A DNA stretch of 64,000 nt, taken from NCBI GenBank assembly GCA_018136815.1, contig CM030934.1, forward strand, positions 5,897,087-5,961,086. The letters run 5' to 3'. Positions within the stretch are counted from its first letter, which is position 1. Each line of letters begins with the position of its first letter. Under the pieces are notes generated by a model that had not been told where the DNA came from, ran no database searches, and was given only the letters and a program-made list of their open reading frames with translations. This stretch comes from Isochrysis galbana (taxonomy: Eukaryota > Haptophyta > Isochrysidales > Isochrysidaceae). The position numbers and the translations under genes are program-made. Of the stretch, positions 40,987 to 51,533 are shown in pieces.

Positions 40987-43900
40987 ATGGCCCCGCTCTC
41001 TCTCCTCCTCCTCGCTTCTCTACTCTCCGCGGCGTTGGCCGACCTCTGTGCAAACGACTGCCCCACGATGCCAACGTGGGCATCCGATGGCTATTGCGAC
41101 GACGGTGGCCTGGGCTCACAGTACACTGGCTGCCCTTATGGCACCGACTGCGCCGACTGCGGCGTGAGACAGGCGCCGCCACCACCGCCACCCTCGCCGC
41201 CGCGCATGCCAGCTTGCAACGCCGTGCTTGATCTCGTGCTCGTCCTCGACGAGAGTGGCTCGATGGGCTCATCAGTGGCTGACATGAAAGACTTCGCCAG
41301 GAAGCTCGTCTTCGCATTCAATCTTGGCGAGAGCTTGACCAAGCTCTCTATTATCACATTTGCTGGTGCTGCCTCGCTTCGCCTTGGCCTCAGCACCAAC
41401 CAGACTCGTGCGTTTGAGGTGATTGACACCTACTCGCCAACTGGCGGGACCAACATTGCGGCCGCAATCACTCTCGCCAGAGACACGCTCAACACAATGG
41501 GCCGCCAAGCAGACGGCGTTGCCGGCGTCGTCTTCCTTATGACTGACGGCGTGACCTCTTCGACTTATGGCACGGACAAGGATGCCATCGCCTCCGCGTC
41601 AACCCTCAAAATGGCAGGCTACACCCTCTTTGCCGTTGGGATTGGGGCTGCGAGCGAGCAGACACTTGACGCGATGGCATCTTCTCCAGCGAGCCAATAC
41701 GCCTTCTTGGGGACCAGCGTATCCGACGTTACGGCGGCCTTCTCCGACTTGTGCACCACTATTGCGAGCCCTCACATCCCGCCCTCGCCACCTCCGCCCC
41801 GAAGCCCCCCAATTTCGCCCATATTCTCCCCCCAAGCCCCTCCTCCGCCGGCCAACCCGACACGGGTGTGCGACGAGAGCTGCCAGTTTTCGTCGGACGG
41901 ATATTGTGACGATGGCGGCGCGGGATCTCAGTACGCTGCGTGCATTCTCTACGGGTCGGACTGCGTGGATTGCGGCGTGCGTGTCCTATACCCGTCTCCT
42001 CCGCCTCCCGTGTCGCCCCCGAGGCCGCCGCCTTCCCCGCCGCCTCCGAGCACACCGCCGCCGCCAAGCCCGCCGCCGCCCTCCATCCCGCCCTCGCCAC
42101 CTCCATCCCCACCTCCACCCAGCCCGTCTTCCCCGCCGAGCCCGTCGCCGCCCCCGCCAACCTCGCCCCCACCACCATCTAGTCCGCCGCCGTTGCCACC
42201 GCCTTCAATCCCCCCTCCGTCGCCCCCTCCCCCGGCCCCTCCTCCACCATCGCCCCCTCCGTCCACTCCTCCACCATCTCCACCGCCTCCGCCGCCGCCG
42301 TCACCGCCGCCCCCTTCTGAGCCACCCCCATCGCTTCCGCCATCGACGCCGCCGCCCACCCCACCGCCGCCATCGACGCCGCCTCCATCCCCACCGCCGC
42401 CGTCGATGCCGCCGCCCTCCCCGCCGCCGCCCTCCCCGCCGCCGCCACTCCCGCCGCCGCCGCCTTCCCCACCTCCTCCGTCGCCCCCGCCCTCTCCACC
42501 CCCACCCACTCGCCCGCCTTCTCCACCTCCGCCATCTTTCCCTCCGGCCGTGCCGTTGGAATCACCAAAAGCGCCGCCGCCACCACCATCTAGTCCGCCT
42601 CCACTGCCTCCGCCTCCATCGGCACCACCTCCACCCCCACCTTCGCCACCGCCACCTTCTAGCCCTCCACCGCCTCCGCCCTCCCCACCACCACCGTTGC
42701 CTCCACCTCCATTTATACCGCCACCGAGTCCGCCGCCTCCATCACCTCCACCCGCGCCACCCCCGCCGAGCCCTCCGCCCCCGTCGCCTCCCCCGCCGAG
42801 CACCCCGCCTCCATCACCTCCTCCGCCGAGCACCCCGCCGCCGTCTCCACCGCCACCTTCCCCGCCTCCATCGCAGCCTCCTCCGTCCCCACCCCCGCCG
42901 TCCCCACCCCCGCCCTCTTCCCCTACTCCGTCACCCCCGCCCCCATTTCAGCCGCCACCCACACCACCTCCTCCTGTCGACCCACCATCCGTGCCATCCC
43001 CATCGCCGCCCCCCTCAGCTCCGCCATCCCCGAATCCTCCGCCGCCAACCTCGCCGCCCCCGCCAAAGCCCCCGTCCGCTCCTCCGCCGCCCACTCCCCC
43101 CCCGAGCTCGCCGCCGACGGTGCCGTCCCCATCCCCACCACCACCTTTCCCGCCTCATCTACCGCCGTTCACACCACCTCCTGGGCGCCCCCCAATGCCC
43201 CCCGCGCCCCCACCAGGACCCAGCTCGCCACCCTTCCTGCCGCTACCGCCCAGGCAGCCTCCCTCGCCACCACCTTCACGGCCTCCCCACCCTCCACCCT
43301 CACCTACGCCTTCGTCGCCTTCACCAGCTCTTCCACCGCCAAAGCCGCCCCCTTCGCCGCCGCCGCCACAGCCGCCTCTCCCGCCATCTCCACCGCCGCC
43401 ACCTTCCCCACCCTCGCCGCCCATGCCCCCGGGTCCACCGCCGTCTCCGCCACCATCTCCGCCATCCCCATCGCCTTCTCCGACGCCTCCCCCTTCTCCT
43501 CCACCCGTTCCGCCTCAGCCGCCGAGCGTGCCCGAGGTGGCACACGGGCTGCTCAAGCTGATCCCACCGCGCGCACCGCCCTCACTGCCATCCTCGCCTC
43601 CCGCTACTCCCGGTGGAAATTTGTCACCGCCACCCTCGCCGCCAATTCCGCCCCCGTCGCCCCCCTCCCACCCACCACCGCCTGCGGATCCTCCAGCTCC
43701 CCCAAGACCTCCGTCGCCTCCTTCGGTGCCGCCGCCTCCTGCTCAGCCCCCGCTCCCATACTACCTCGTGTCCGAGATCCCGTCAGTCATCGATGCCATC
43801 CCCTACATGATGCCGAGTGACGGGCTGAACGACGTCCTAGCTAGTGTGTCAGAGTGCACCAGCCGAGAGGAGTGCCGCCTGCAATTCCTTGGGGATGCTC

Positions 43901-46900
43901 TTGGCTCAGGCTCGCTCTCCCTGGGGGACCTGAACGACGTGACGGAGGCCCTCGGTGAACCCGCCACGGTGGAATTCAGCGTCGACAGCAACTGCACCAC
44001 CACTAGCGCGCTTATTCTCAACTTCTCGGAGCCAGTCATAGGCGTTGATGGGCTTCCATTTAGCGTGGCCGATCTGAGCGTTGCCATCGATGGAGCAGAC
44101 GCGGCTGACGCTGTTGTCAGCCCTCTTGCCGCCCCAGGCGCCTATGCGCTCGACTTTGGCCAGGTGTTCGCAGGGAACGAGGAGTTAACGGTTCAGATCC
44201 CGGCCAATCAATTGGTGGGGGCACGGTACGGAGTGGTGCCGGCTCACTCTGGGACTCTACGCCTCTCGGATTGCGTCGCTCCCGTCATGGACGCCGTCGT
44301 CGCGGGAAGCGATGCGATGCCTCTTGAGTCCGCACCCACTGGGGCGGATGGCTACACGGTCCCTGCAAACACCATCGTCCTGACTTTTTCTGAGCCAGTT
44401 CTGGGCGCCACTGCCGACGGCGTCGTCGGAGCCGACTTCCTAGTTGAGGTTTCGGACCCGACGGTGAACACTACCTTCACTGTCGTCAGCTCAGAAACGA
44501 TCGCCCTCGCCTACGGCGGGAAAGTGCGCCGGCTTCAGAGCTCCTTGGCCACGAAACGTGTGGCGTTGGGCTTAAACTTCAATGGTTCGGAACCGGTCGG
44601 AGGGGAGCTGGTCCGCATAACTCCTCTCACCGTGCGCGACGAGGCGGGAAACCGCATTTTCCCCGCTTCTTATGCCGTACTCGGGTCGCTGTCATCGACG
44701 GCGCCGGAAACTCCCAGCGCGTCGGCTGGCATCACTACTTCTGCAGGCAACATAGGCAACATCTTCCAGTGCACAACCCTCGAGGCCGGGTTACTCATCA
44801 TCGTCTCCTTCATGTTCGCCCATGCTATGCTGTATGGCGCCGGTGTGCTCCTCCCGTACGTGGCACGCGCCGAGCACGTTGCTAAATACGGCCGGGTGCC
44901 ATCAAAGCAACGCTTCGCGCCGCGCTGGGGTCCCGCCATTTGGGCGGTCGCTCTCATCCTCTGCGTCGCGCTCGTCCCAATGGTCGCCCTTGGACACGTC
45001 GCTGCCATGTCGTACACAGCCGCATTCTTCCCGCTGTGGCTAATGCTGCTCGCAATTGCCATCAAGGAAGTGCGGAAGACTCGCAAGGAGCAAATCTCCG
45101 TGCGTGCCAAACCCCAGGCCGCGTTGCCGGCAATCCTTCCGTTGCTACACTTGGCATTTGGGATTATGGTCTGCTTGATCGTCGACTATCCCCACAACTT
45201 CTCGAATGCTGGGGTCCGCATCGCATCAATGATTGCGTTCGCTCTAGGCATCGTTGTCGTGTCCGTTCGTCTGGTTCTCCATCACCAGCCTGACTCGGCG
45301 TCCCACACCAAGAAACTCGACCACTTCTATCGCCGGGCTTTAGCTCGTCATGCTGTAGGCCTCTTCCTCCTAATCACCGTGGTTACAATCACTGCGATCC
45401 GCCTGGATTGGACGGAGTCCTGCCAAGACTCGTGGGCGTGGGTACTCCTGCCTCTGCTCTGCGCCCTTGGCCTCCTCCTCCTCCAGCAGCTCCTGCGGCG
45501 GCTCCTGCCACGCTGTTTCACTGCATCGAGTGCACAGGCGCCGACGCCTCAGGTGGCACTTCATCAGGAGCTGCCGGCGGAGCTAGCGCCGAAGAGCGAG
45601 GACGCCCAGCTGATGTTGCAGAAGGTGATGGATCGCGCCCTCGCTGAGGGGCGCTCACTGACTGAGGTTGCTGACGAGATGCTGAATCAATCGCAAGTAC
45701 TGGCGCTCGAAATGCCCTCTGCCATCATGACCGCGATCGGCAAGGAGTTCCACGAGAGGAACGGCCGACGGCCCGTCGACGAGGCGGAGGCGCTCGCCTT
45801 CTTGAAAGATGTGGTGCAGCAGGCGCAGCAGGCGCGCGTCGAGCAACAGGAGCTTCTGCGCATCACGGTTCCCGAGGATGTCGTTGACAAGGCGCATGTT
45901 GTACTCATGGAGTCGGGCGTCTCGCTCACTGCAGAGCAGACAAACGACGTTATGGCGCTACGAGCCCTCTCCGACAAGCTTGCGCTCGACATCGCTGGCT
46001 TCGATGGTGATGATTTCGAGTCTCGCCTCGCAGCTGACAAGGAGGCGGCACGCGAGGCCTTGGAGCTCAAACATTCGGTGGATGCTTACCTTGACGCGAA
46101 GAAGCGCGTCGAGGAGCTCGAGGTAGCCGCAACCCTCCCTGAAGGTGTCGCCTCTGCCATCGAGGCCGCCTTTGGCGATCCCGAAACCGTCGACTGCGAG
46201 GAGGTCTTTCGCAATGCCGCAGACGTGCCGGCTGTTGTCGTCACGGCTGCCGAGATCGAGTTCGGGAAGGCGCAGGGGCGCGATCCCGCCGACGCCGCCG
46301 AGGCCATCTCCTTCATCAAGTCAGTGGTCCACGACGTGCAACAGGCTCGGGTCGAGCAACGGAAGATAGAGGTGCCTGAGGTGTCCAATGAGATTTTGGA
46401 GAAAGCTCATGAGGTGCTCATAGAGCGGGCCGGGGACATGAGCGTGCACGGCACCGATGACGCTGATGCGCTCAAGGCTCTGTCGGATAAGTTGGCCTTT
46501 GACCTCACCCAGTTCGAAACCCGCGTCGCGGACTCTGAGGCGGCGCAGGAGAGCTTCGTTCTCAAACGCTCAGTCGATGCGTACCTGGACGCCCAAAAGC
46601 GCGTCGCGGAACTGGAGAAGGTGGCAGTGCCCGACAACATTGCCTTTGCCGTGGAGGCGGAGTTTGCTCAGCGCGCAGACGGGCACGCAGAGAAGGGTGA
46701 TCCGCTCGAAGTGTTGCAGCTCTGCACCCAAATCGTCGACGAGTATGTCTTCCAGACGAAGTCCGTCCTAGTTGATGAAGCGGCGGGAAGCGGTGCGTTG
46801 GCGAGGAGCGCGCACGGCTCCAAGAAGCCTTCCACCGAAGTCGACATCGACTTCAACACGCATCGAATGGATCTGGAATTCCAAACTGACCATGGGTTCG

Positions 46901-48297
46901 CGATGCTTGAAGAGAACGAGGACGACACCGTTGAACGTATCAGCTTCCGCCGCAATGATCACGACGCCATGATGAACAGCAGCTTAAAGCCAGACGCCGT
47001 GAAGAAGGCCACTGAGGCTGACAAAACGCGTTCCACTACGGTGTACGAGAATGCTCGTGCAGCGCCCGTGCTCAGGCCGCCTGCACCGCCGGTGCTCATG
47101 TCTGACGAGGCAAAGGCGCAGGTGAAGGCGGCAGTCGCCCGCATGGAGAAGGAGAGGGCGGCGATCGAGACTGGCAGTAGCACGCCGCACGACGACGCAG
47201 AAATTTCAGGGCTTGCTAATGCCACGGCTCAGGCATCGCCAAAGTCCATATTGATCCCTGCCGCATTGCTGACATCTGGGCTCGTTGTGATCGTCGTTGC
47301 GGGTGTCTTGGCGGGTGTCCTTGGCAGTGGATCCGCTGCACCCTCGGTCGGTGTTGGCATCGGGGTGTCTATCGGTGTGGCCGGCGTAATCGCCGTCGGA
47401 TTGATCGCCTACCGCATCCGGCGCCATTATCGCAACCAGAAGCTGAAGATGCTCTCACAGCAGCTCCGTCGCACCAGCCGCGCGAGTATTGACGCCAACC
47501 GCTCCCCGGTCCTAGGAACCCTTGCTTCTTCAATCTTGCAATCGGCTCGGAGGTCAGCTCCTATTCCGGACACTGCTGAGAGTCTCACTCAAAGTCCGGT
47601 CCAGCCATCGGGTCGGAGGTCGGCTCCAATTCTGGACACTGTTGAGAGTCTCACTCAAAGCCCTGTCCAGTCATACGGCTCGGCTTGTGATAGCGTCCAT
47701 CGAAGCAGTTCATCCGAGCAAAACAGTGATAGGAGTGAACCCGCACAATTGGATGATGACGAACGGCTCCAAGCCCGTGTGGATCGCGTCACACTGTCCA
47801 ACCATGGGGCATCCCAGTCGAGACCGATGCCTCACCGACTTCCACCGCTAACAAAGAGCCCGTCCACGTTAATAATGCCCTCGACAAGCCCGTCGAAGCT
47901 CGACAAGACGACGCTATCAGGCAACCTTGCTGCCCGGTTGTCGGCGGCGAAGCATAAAGTCGGAGATTCGCCTGCCGTGATACAGCATAGGCCACCCCCT
48001 CCGACCCCGCCGCCCGCCACTTCATCGGGCTCCAATTCTCCTTCTATGCCGCACCGCGTGGCCCCCATAAACTCGGCCCCCGGCACGTCAAATTTCAGCG
48101 TCAAACATCGCACGGCCCCCGTGGCCCCTATTGCGCGAGCCACTCCATTCGCGCCCGGCTCGCAAAAACGGCTGCCGGTAGGCAAGTTGCCACCTTTGGA
48201 GCACCGGCCTACGCGGGCCCCTCCTAGATTGAGCGAGACGCGCATGCCGAGCGCGGAGGACCTCGTCGTACTTCCCATAACCTCGAGCGAGCAGTGA
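40987..48297 (+). CDS. giant VWA/polyproline multi-pass membrane protein, copy B
   Basis: Single exon of 2,436 codons from ATG 40987, colinear with copy A throughout; one extra Lys (GSKKP for GSKP) makes the length difference. All modules are intact: signal peptide, Cys-rich CANDC...DGYCDDGGLGS, VWA with DESGS MIDAS, second Cys-rich module, the ~590-residue proline-rich stretch, Ig-like pair, multi-TM block, helical modules, TM and tail. Changes are unevenly spread: seven differences fall in about 41 residues of the first Cys-rich module, while the second Cys-rich module is identical. Both copies lack nonsense or frameshift changes, including across the 1.7-kb CCN-rich tract, so both appear to be under selection or very recent. 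Role as for copy A. Confidence 0.9.
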   Translation: MAPLSLLLLASLLSAALADLCANDCPTMPTWASDGYCDDGGLGSQYTGCPYGTDCADCGVRQAPPPPPPSPPRMPACNAVLDLVLVLDESGSMGSSVADMKDFARKLVFAFNLGESLTKLSIITFAGAASLRLGLSTNQTRAFEVIDTYSPTGGTNIAAAITLARDTLNTMGRQADGVAGVVFLMTDGVTSSTYGTDKDAIASASTLKMAGYTLFAVGIGAASEQTLDAMASSPASQYAFLGTSVSDVTAAFSDLCTTIASPHIPPSPPPPRSPPISPIFSPQAPPPPANPTRVCDESCQFSSDGYCDDGGAGSQYAACILYGSDCVDCGVRVLYPSPPPPVSPPRPPPSPPPPSTPPPPSPPPPSIPPSPPPSPPPPSPSSPPSPSPPPPTSPPPPSSPPPLPPPSIPPPSPPPPAPPPPSPPPSTPPPSPPPPPPPSPPPPSEPPPSLPPSTPPPTPPPPSTPPPSPPPPSMPPPSPPPPSPPPPLPPPPPSPPPPSPPPSPPPPTRPPSPPPPSFPPAVPLESPKAPPPPPSSPPPLPPPPSAPPPPPPSPPPPSSPPPPPPSPPPPLPPPPFIPPPSPPPPSPPPAPPPPSPPPPSPPPPSTPPPSPPPPSTPPPSPPPPSPPPSQPPPSPPPPSPPPPSSPTPSPPPPFQPPPTPPPPVDPPSVPSPSPPPSAPPSPNPPPPTSPPPPKPPSAPPPPTPPPSSPPTVPSPSPPPPFPPHLPPFTPPPGRPPMPPAPPPGPSSPPFLPLPPRQPPSPPPSRPPHPPPSPTPSSPSPALPPPKPPPSPPPPQPPLPPSPPPPPSPPSPPMPPGPPPSPPPSPPSPSPSPTPPPSPPPVPPQPPSVPEVAHGLLKLIPPRAPPSLPSSPPATPGGNLSPPPSPPIPPPSPPSHPPPPADPPAPPRPPSPPSVPPPPAQPPLPYYLVSEIPSVIDAIPYMMPSDGLNDVLASVSECTSREECRLQFLGDALGSGSLSLGDLNDVTEALGEPATVEFSVDSNCTTTSALILNFSEPVIGVDGLPFSVADLSVAIDGADAADAVVSPLAAPGAYALDFGQVFAGNEELTVQIPANQLVGARYGVVPAHSGTLRLSDCVAPVMDAVVAGSDAMPLESAPTGADGYTVPANTIVLTFSEPVLGATADGVVGADFLVEVSDPTVNTTFTVVSSETIALAYGGKVRRLQSSLATKRVALGLNFNGSEPVGGELVRITPLTVRDEAGNRIFPASYAVLGSLSSTAPETPSASAGITTSAGNIGNIFQCTTLEAGLLIIVSFMFAHAMLYGAGVLLPYVARAEHVAKYGRVPSKQRFAPRWGPAIWAVALILCVALVPMVALGHVAAMSYTAAFFPLWLMLLAIAIKEVRKTRKEQISVRAKPQAALPAILPLLHLAFGIMVCLIVDYPHNFSNAGVRIASMIAFALGIVVVSVRLVLHHQPDSASHTKKLDHFYRRALARHAVGLFLLITVVTITAIRLDWTESCQDSWAWVLLPLLCALGLLLLQQLLRRLLPRCFTASSAQAPTPQVALHQELPAELAPKSEDAQLMLQKVMDRALAEGRSLTEVADEMLNQSQVLALEMPSAIMTAIGKEFHERNGRRPVDEAEALAFLKDVVQQAQQARVEQQELLRITVPEDVVDKAHVVLMESGVSLTAEQTNDVMALRALSDKLALDIAGFDGDDFESRLAADKEAAREALELKHSVDAYLDAKKRVEELEVAATLPEGVASAIEAAFGDPETVDCEEVFRNAADVPAVVVTAAEIEFGKAQGRDPADAAEAISFIKSVVHDVQQARVEQRKIEVPEVSNEILEKAHEVLIERAGDMSVHGTDDADALKALSDKLAFDLTQFETRVADSEAAQESFVLKRSVDAYLDAQKRVAELEKVAVPDNIAFAVEAEFAQRADGHAEKGDPLEVLQLCTQIVDEYVFQTKSVLVDEAAGSGALARSAHGSKKPSTEVDIDFNTHRMDLEFQTDHGFAMLEENEDDTVERISFRRNDHDAMMNSSLKPDAVKKATEADKTRSTTVYENARAAPVLRPPAPPVLMSDEAKAQVKAAVARMEKERAAIETGSSTPHDDAEISGLANATAQASPKSILIPAALLTSGLVVIVVAGVLAGVLGSGSAAPSVGVGIGVSIGVAGVIAVGLIAYRIRRHYRNQKLKMLSQQLRRTSRASIDANRSPVLGTLASSILQSARRSAPIPDTAESLTQSPVQPSGRRSAPILDTVESLTQSPVQSYGSACDSVHRSSSSEQNSDRSEPAQLDDDERLQARVDRVTLSNHGASQSRPMPHRLPPLTKSPSTLIMPSTSPSKLDKTTLSGNLAARLSAAKHKVGDSPAVIQHRPPPPTPPPATSSGSNSPSMPHRVAPINSAPGTSNFSVKHRTAPVAPIARATPFAPGSQKRLPVGKLPPLEHRPTRAPPRLSETRMPSAEDLVVLPITSSEQ

Positions 48298-48446
48298 GTA
48301 GCAAGCCAAGGGCGCCGCTTAAATAGACGGGCTGCTCGGCGGCTCACCTCCGCCCGTCCATCCAACCTTCTCGACTCTTTTGATTCCATGCGTCTGCCTT
48401 ATTGGTGAGTGATTCCATGGGTCTAGCTTTTGATTGAGTAATAGCA

Positions 48447-48790
48447 ACTAAGTTCATACTTAGTTCGCCCATGGGGGGACACGAGCCCCCCCTCTCTCCA
48501 CTCCTCCCCCTGCCCTGGGGGAGGAACCACTCACTCTCTTGGCACGCCTGATGGCTTGCCAGGAACACACAGCCCTACTGACTCACTCCTCTCCCCACAG
48601 GATCCCCTGACTCGCCCGTAGTGGCCACCCCATCCCTCTGAGCAGCCCCTCCTCCGCCTGGGCCCCCCTGTTCAGGCCCCCCTAGCCAGCTCCAGTCGAC
48701 CCGCAGGGGCTCGGAGCGCCAGCGAGGGAGAGACAGGAGGGTGAGGGCCATGCCCCAGCCTCGGCTGCCCCCTGAACTCCCGGATGGGAC
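48447..48790 (+). mobile_element. SINE-like element, 5' part
   Basis: Starts with palindrome AACTAAGTTCATACTTAGTT and CGCCCATGGGGGGACACGAG. It follows the element at 11768 through GGGCCATGCCCCAGCCTCG and then loses similarity, so the 3' half is absent or diverged. It abuts the 3' edge of duplication copy B. Confidence 0.75.
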
Positions 48791-48936
48791 GAAAGGTCTC
48801 AGGTCGTCAGGTTTTGGAGACCTTCGACTGACGAAAGGACTTTTGAAAGCCTTTCATCAGGTAAAAAAAATACTCCAGGCTAGCGTTAAATGTCTATAAG
48901 AATAGTAAGTAGATATAACATATTAGTATTAGCTAA

Positions 48937-49107
48937 CTAATCATCATCATCCTCAGGTTCTTCTGTGACCATCTCTAACTCCCACGGCAACACATGACTA
49001 TGCCAATCTTCAAGTAATTCCTGCAGTAATAGGTTGGTGTGACATCGGACCAACCTTTCAACAGTGGTTTGACCCAGCCTATTCCTCTTCTTCGAATGAA
49101 TCCAATC
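48937..49107 (-). pseudogene. hAT transposase C-terminal tail fragment
   Basis: The minus-strand frame reads IHSKKRNRLGQTTVERLVRC, HTNLLLQELL, then an acidic end EEPEDDDD and a stop. SKKRNRL...LVxxHxNL directly after the dimerisation region is typical of hAT transposases. Upstream the frame runs into unrelated sequence at about 49107, where the plus-strand LINE coding begins, so only the tail remains. Confidence 0.6.
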
Positions 49108-49110
49108 TTC

Positions 49111-51012
49111 AACTGGCCAAGATCCCGCCGGAGATACTGGACGACCCGGAGGCACGAGAGATGATCAACCTCCTCTGGAGGCGACTATACCCGGTCCTCC
49201 CGGAGGAGGACAATAGAGACAACCTCGCGATATGGACGGAGGCCAAGAGGAAAGTGTCCTCGATCCTTCTCGCTAAAGCGGTGGAGCACCGCGCCGGCAT
49301 TTTGGAAGCAAGCGCTAGATAATTTCAGACGGATTAAGTTCCTTAGGGAAACAAACACGAGGGAAGGGAGTCAAGGATCCCCGATATGGTATAACTATTT
49401 CCATAAAGCTCCGGCAATACATCACTCACATAGGGCTAAGTGGGAATCTCTACAGACGGTTGTTATGCATAATGCGATTAACCCGGACACGGGAGAGGTT
49501 TACACCACGGAGGAATGCGCGGCTTACCTGCCGGAAGGAGAACGCTGGATACGCCATAGAGGCAACTACATCTCGGTAGGTCCATTTCTAAGGTCATGGG
49601 AGAAGATAGCCGAATGGACTAGAGCCAGAATGGCGGATGCCACCAAAGACTATATGCACCTTCTTAGGAAGAAAGCGGTGTCTCCCCCCCTCACTCCGGG
49701 AGAACATGAGTTAGCCCCTCAAGAAGACCCAGACGCGCACGACCTAGGAGACATCCTGGTAGATAAAGATCACAAGTATTACTTGCGCCGGTGTGGCGCC
49801 TATCACGTAGTCAAGCTTAACGTTATGGGAGAACCCCATATCCATGAGAGGGCCAACCCGCAGCCATTAACGGACGAACTATACACTCCGCTGAAGTGGG
49901 GCCGAGCATACGACGGCCCGGCCGAGACGGCGTACCCGATACCGCAAGAATACACGTTTAAAGGCGCGAATAAAACCCTAGAAGATGTTAACGTCAAGGC
50001 GCTGACCAAAGTGTTCCTCGCAATGAGGAAAACGAAGAAGCAAAAATCCACATTGAGGTGGGAGAAACGACTGCCGGACCTCTCCGGGAAATGGAAACAA
50101 GTATCTCAGCTATACATGTACAACTTTTTGACACCGAGAGACTCGTATATGCACTTCAAACACATTCTGCATAGGAGATTAGCCACGGCGAACCGGTTCG
50201 CCGACGACCCGACGTGCCGCTTTTGCGGTATAACCCCCGAGAGCTCCACCCACATAGCCACGTGCATCGCGATGGAGCCCATCTTCGAATTCATAGAAGG
50301 ACTTATGGGAATGGGAATGAATCTTAGGCCGGGCTCGGAGATAGCCCAGCGTCTTTTTTGCTATCAGATAGATAGACCGCATCCCTCCTCGGGATACTTA
50401 GGTATCCTGGCGTAGAGGTACATCCTTACGGACTTTTACAACATTCAATATGGCAACGCGGACGGTAGGTCCGTTAGAACAATACTGAGAGCAATCCTTA
50501 GGAGATACCACTTATTAGTAACGGCGAAGGTCGGTTTCTTTCAAAGGTTGAAAAAACAGCGCGAGAACATGGGGCTACACGCCCCGAGCAACAAACATAT
50601 CCGGAAAATGATAAGCCCCCTGTACACTATCGACAAGGATTTCAATCTAGGAGCGACAGAGGACCTCTTGCAGGCGGCGAGAGGCCTGGACATAAGAAAC
50701 ATCACCTAGGGTAGCCAAATCTCTTAATAAGAATCGCACCGAGACCCAATAAAGATCTCGCGTTATATCAACGAGGATAATCCGAGTCGAAACTGGATCA
50801 AGAGACGAGTCACAATCTCCCACCCCCTTCTCTCCAACTCCCGGCCGAAGCAGCGCGCGCGGCCCCCCTGGAACCAGCTTCTCCGCTAAAGAGGGCACTG
50901 GGGAAGGGGAAGGGGGTTGCTAGGGGTTAAGGTAGGGTAGTAGGGAGGTACACTAGCAAGCTGCCTCACGCCGCATACGTAGCGGGAATTTTTAAGAAGA
51001 TTTTTTTTCTAG
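49111..51012 (+). mobile_element. non-LTR (LINE) retrotransposon, 3' half
   Basis: Contains the C-terminal part of ORF2 (below) and a 3' untranslated region ending GCCGCATACGTAGCGGGAA, then TTTTTAAGAAG and a T run at about 50970-51012. The 5' side is truncated and starts against a hAT fragment. There are no endonuclease or reverse transcriptase motifs in the window, consistent with 5' truncation. Confidence 0.75.
49465..50709 (+). pseudogene. LINE ORF2 C-terminal region with zf-RVT motif, one nonsense codon
   Basis: The frame is open upstream of 49465 (WYNYFHKAPAIHHSHRAKWE), and an earlier piece at 49111-49320 reads IPPEILDDPEAREMINLLWR. Near residues 215-275 of the main ORF lie WKQVSQLYMYNFLTPRDS, FKHILHRRLATANRF and DPTCRFCGITPESSTHIATC, the C-x2-C...H-x4-C zinc-binding module (zf-RVT) found after the RT domain of LINEs. 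A TAG at 50413-50415 interrupts the frame, which then continues in phase (RYILTDFYNIQYGNADGRSV) to a TAG at 50707-50709. Another stop and frame change separate the 49.1-49.3-kb piece. The copy is dead but recent-looking. Confidence 0.8.
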
Positions 51013-51533
51013 ACATGAATTAAGTGAAAAAACTGAAGAAAAAGTGCAGCTCCAATATCGGAGCTTCACTTTCTAAAAAATCACGCCATTTAGGTAAGAG
51101 ATAATATGCCGGGAGGAAACGGACTTTCGTCTCCTCTGGGCGCCGCCACCCTTCCGCCTGGCGGGGGGGCCACGAAGGCTCTCTTATTGCTTGGGCTTGG
51201 GGGCCCGAGAAGAAAAAAATGAAAAAATACGTTGCGCCACTTTTCGCCCACGGCAGCTCTCACTTATCTCTTACACGCACCTCATCCTGTACACGCTGCT
51301 TCTAAGCGTGAGAAACTGAAGCGCCAAAATTGGCGCTTCAAGCCGGCAGCAAGGAGTTAAAAGTTAAAAGGTTTATTGGCGCATGGCTCGTCCGGTGGAT
51401 GTGGCTAGGGATGCTAGCCAACAAGACGTCCTATGACGCTCTACTCTCTACTCTACCACGGGGCCACCCCACAACCACATCCCTCCTCTGATCAACTTCT
51501 CATTGGGTTTGGAAGGCAGACGAGCCGTCGGCG
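51013..51533. other. spacer upstream of the phosphatase gene
   Basis: Contains two short hairpins, GAAGCGCCAAAATTGGCGCTTC (51319-51340) and one around 51047-51070 (GCTCCAATATCGGAGC), and the 51395-51430 phrase also found at 27390-27425. It must hold the promoter of the next gene; none recognised. Confidence 0.4.

Larger units (their letters stand above)
40360..48445 (+). repeat. segmental duplication, copy B
   Basis: Direct copy of about 27520-35360. The right edge is set by loss of similarity at TAATAGCA, where the SINE-like copy starts at 48447. Confidence 0.95.
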
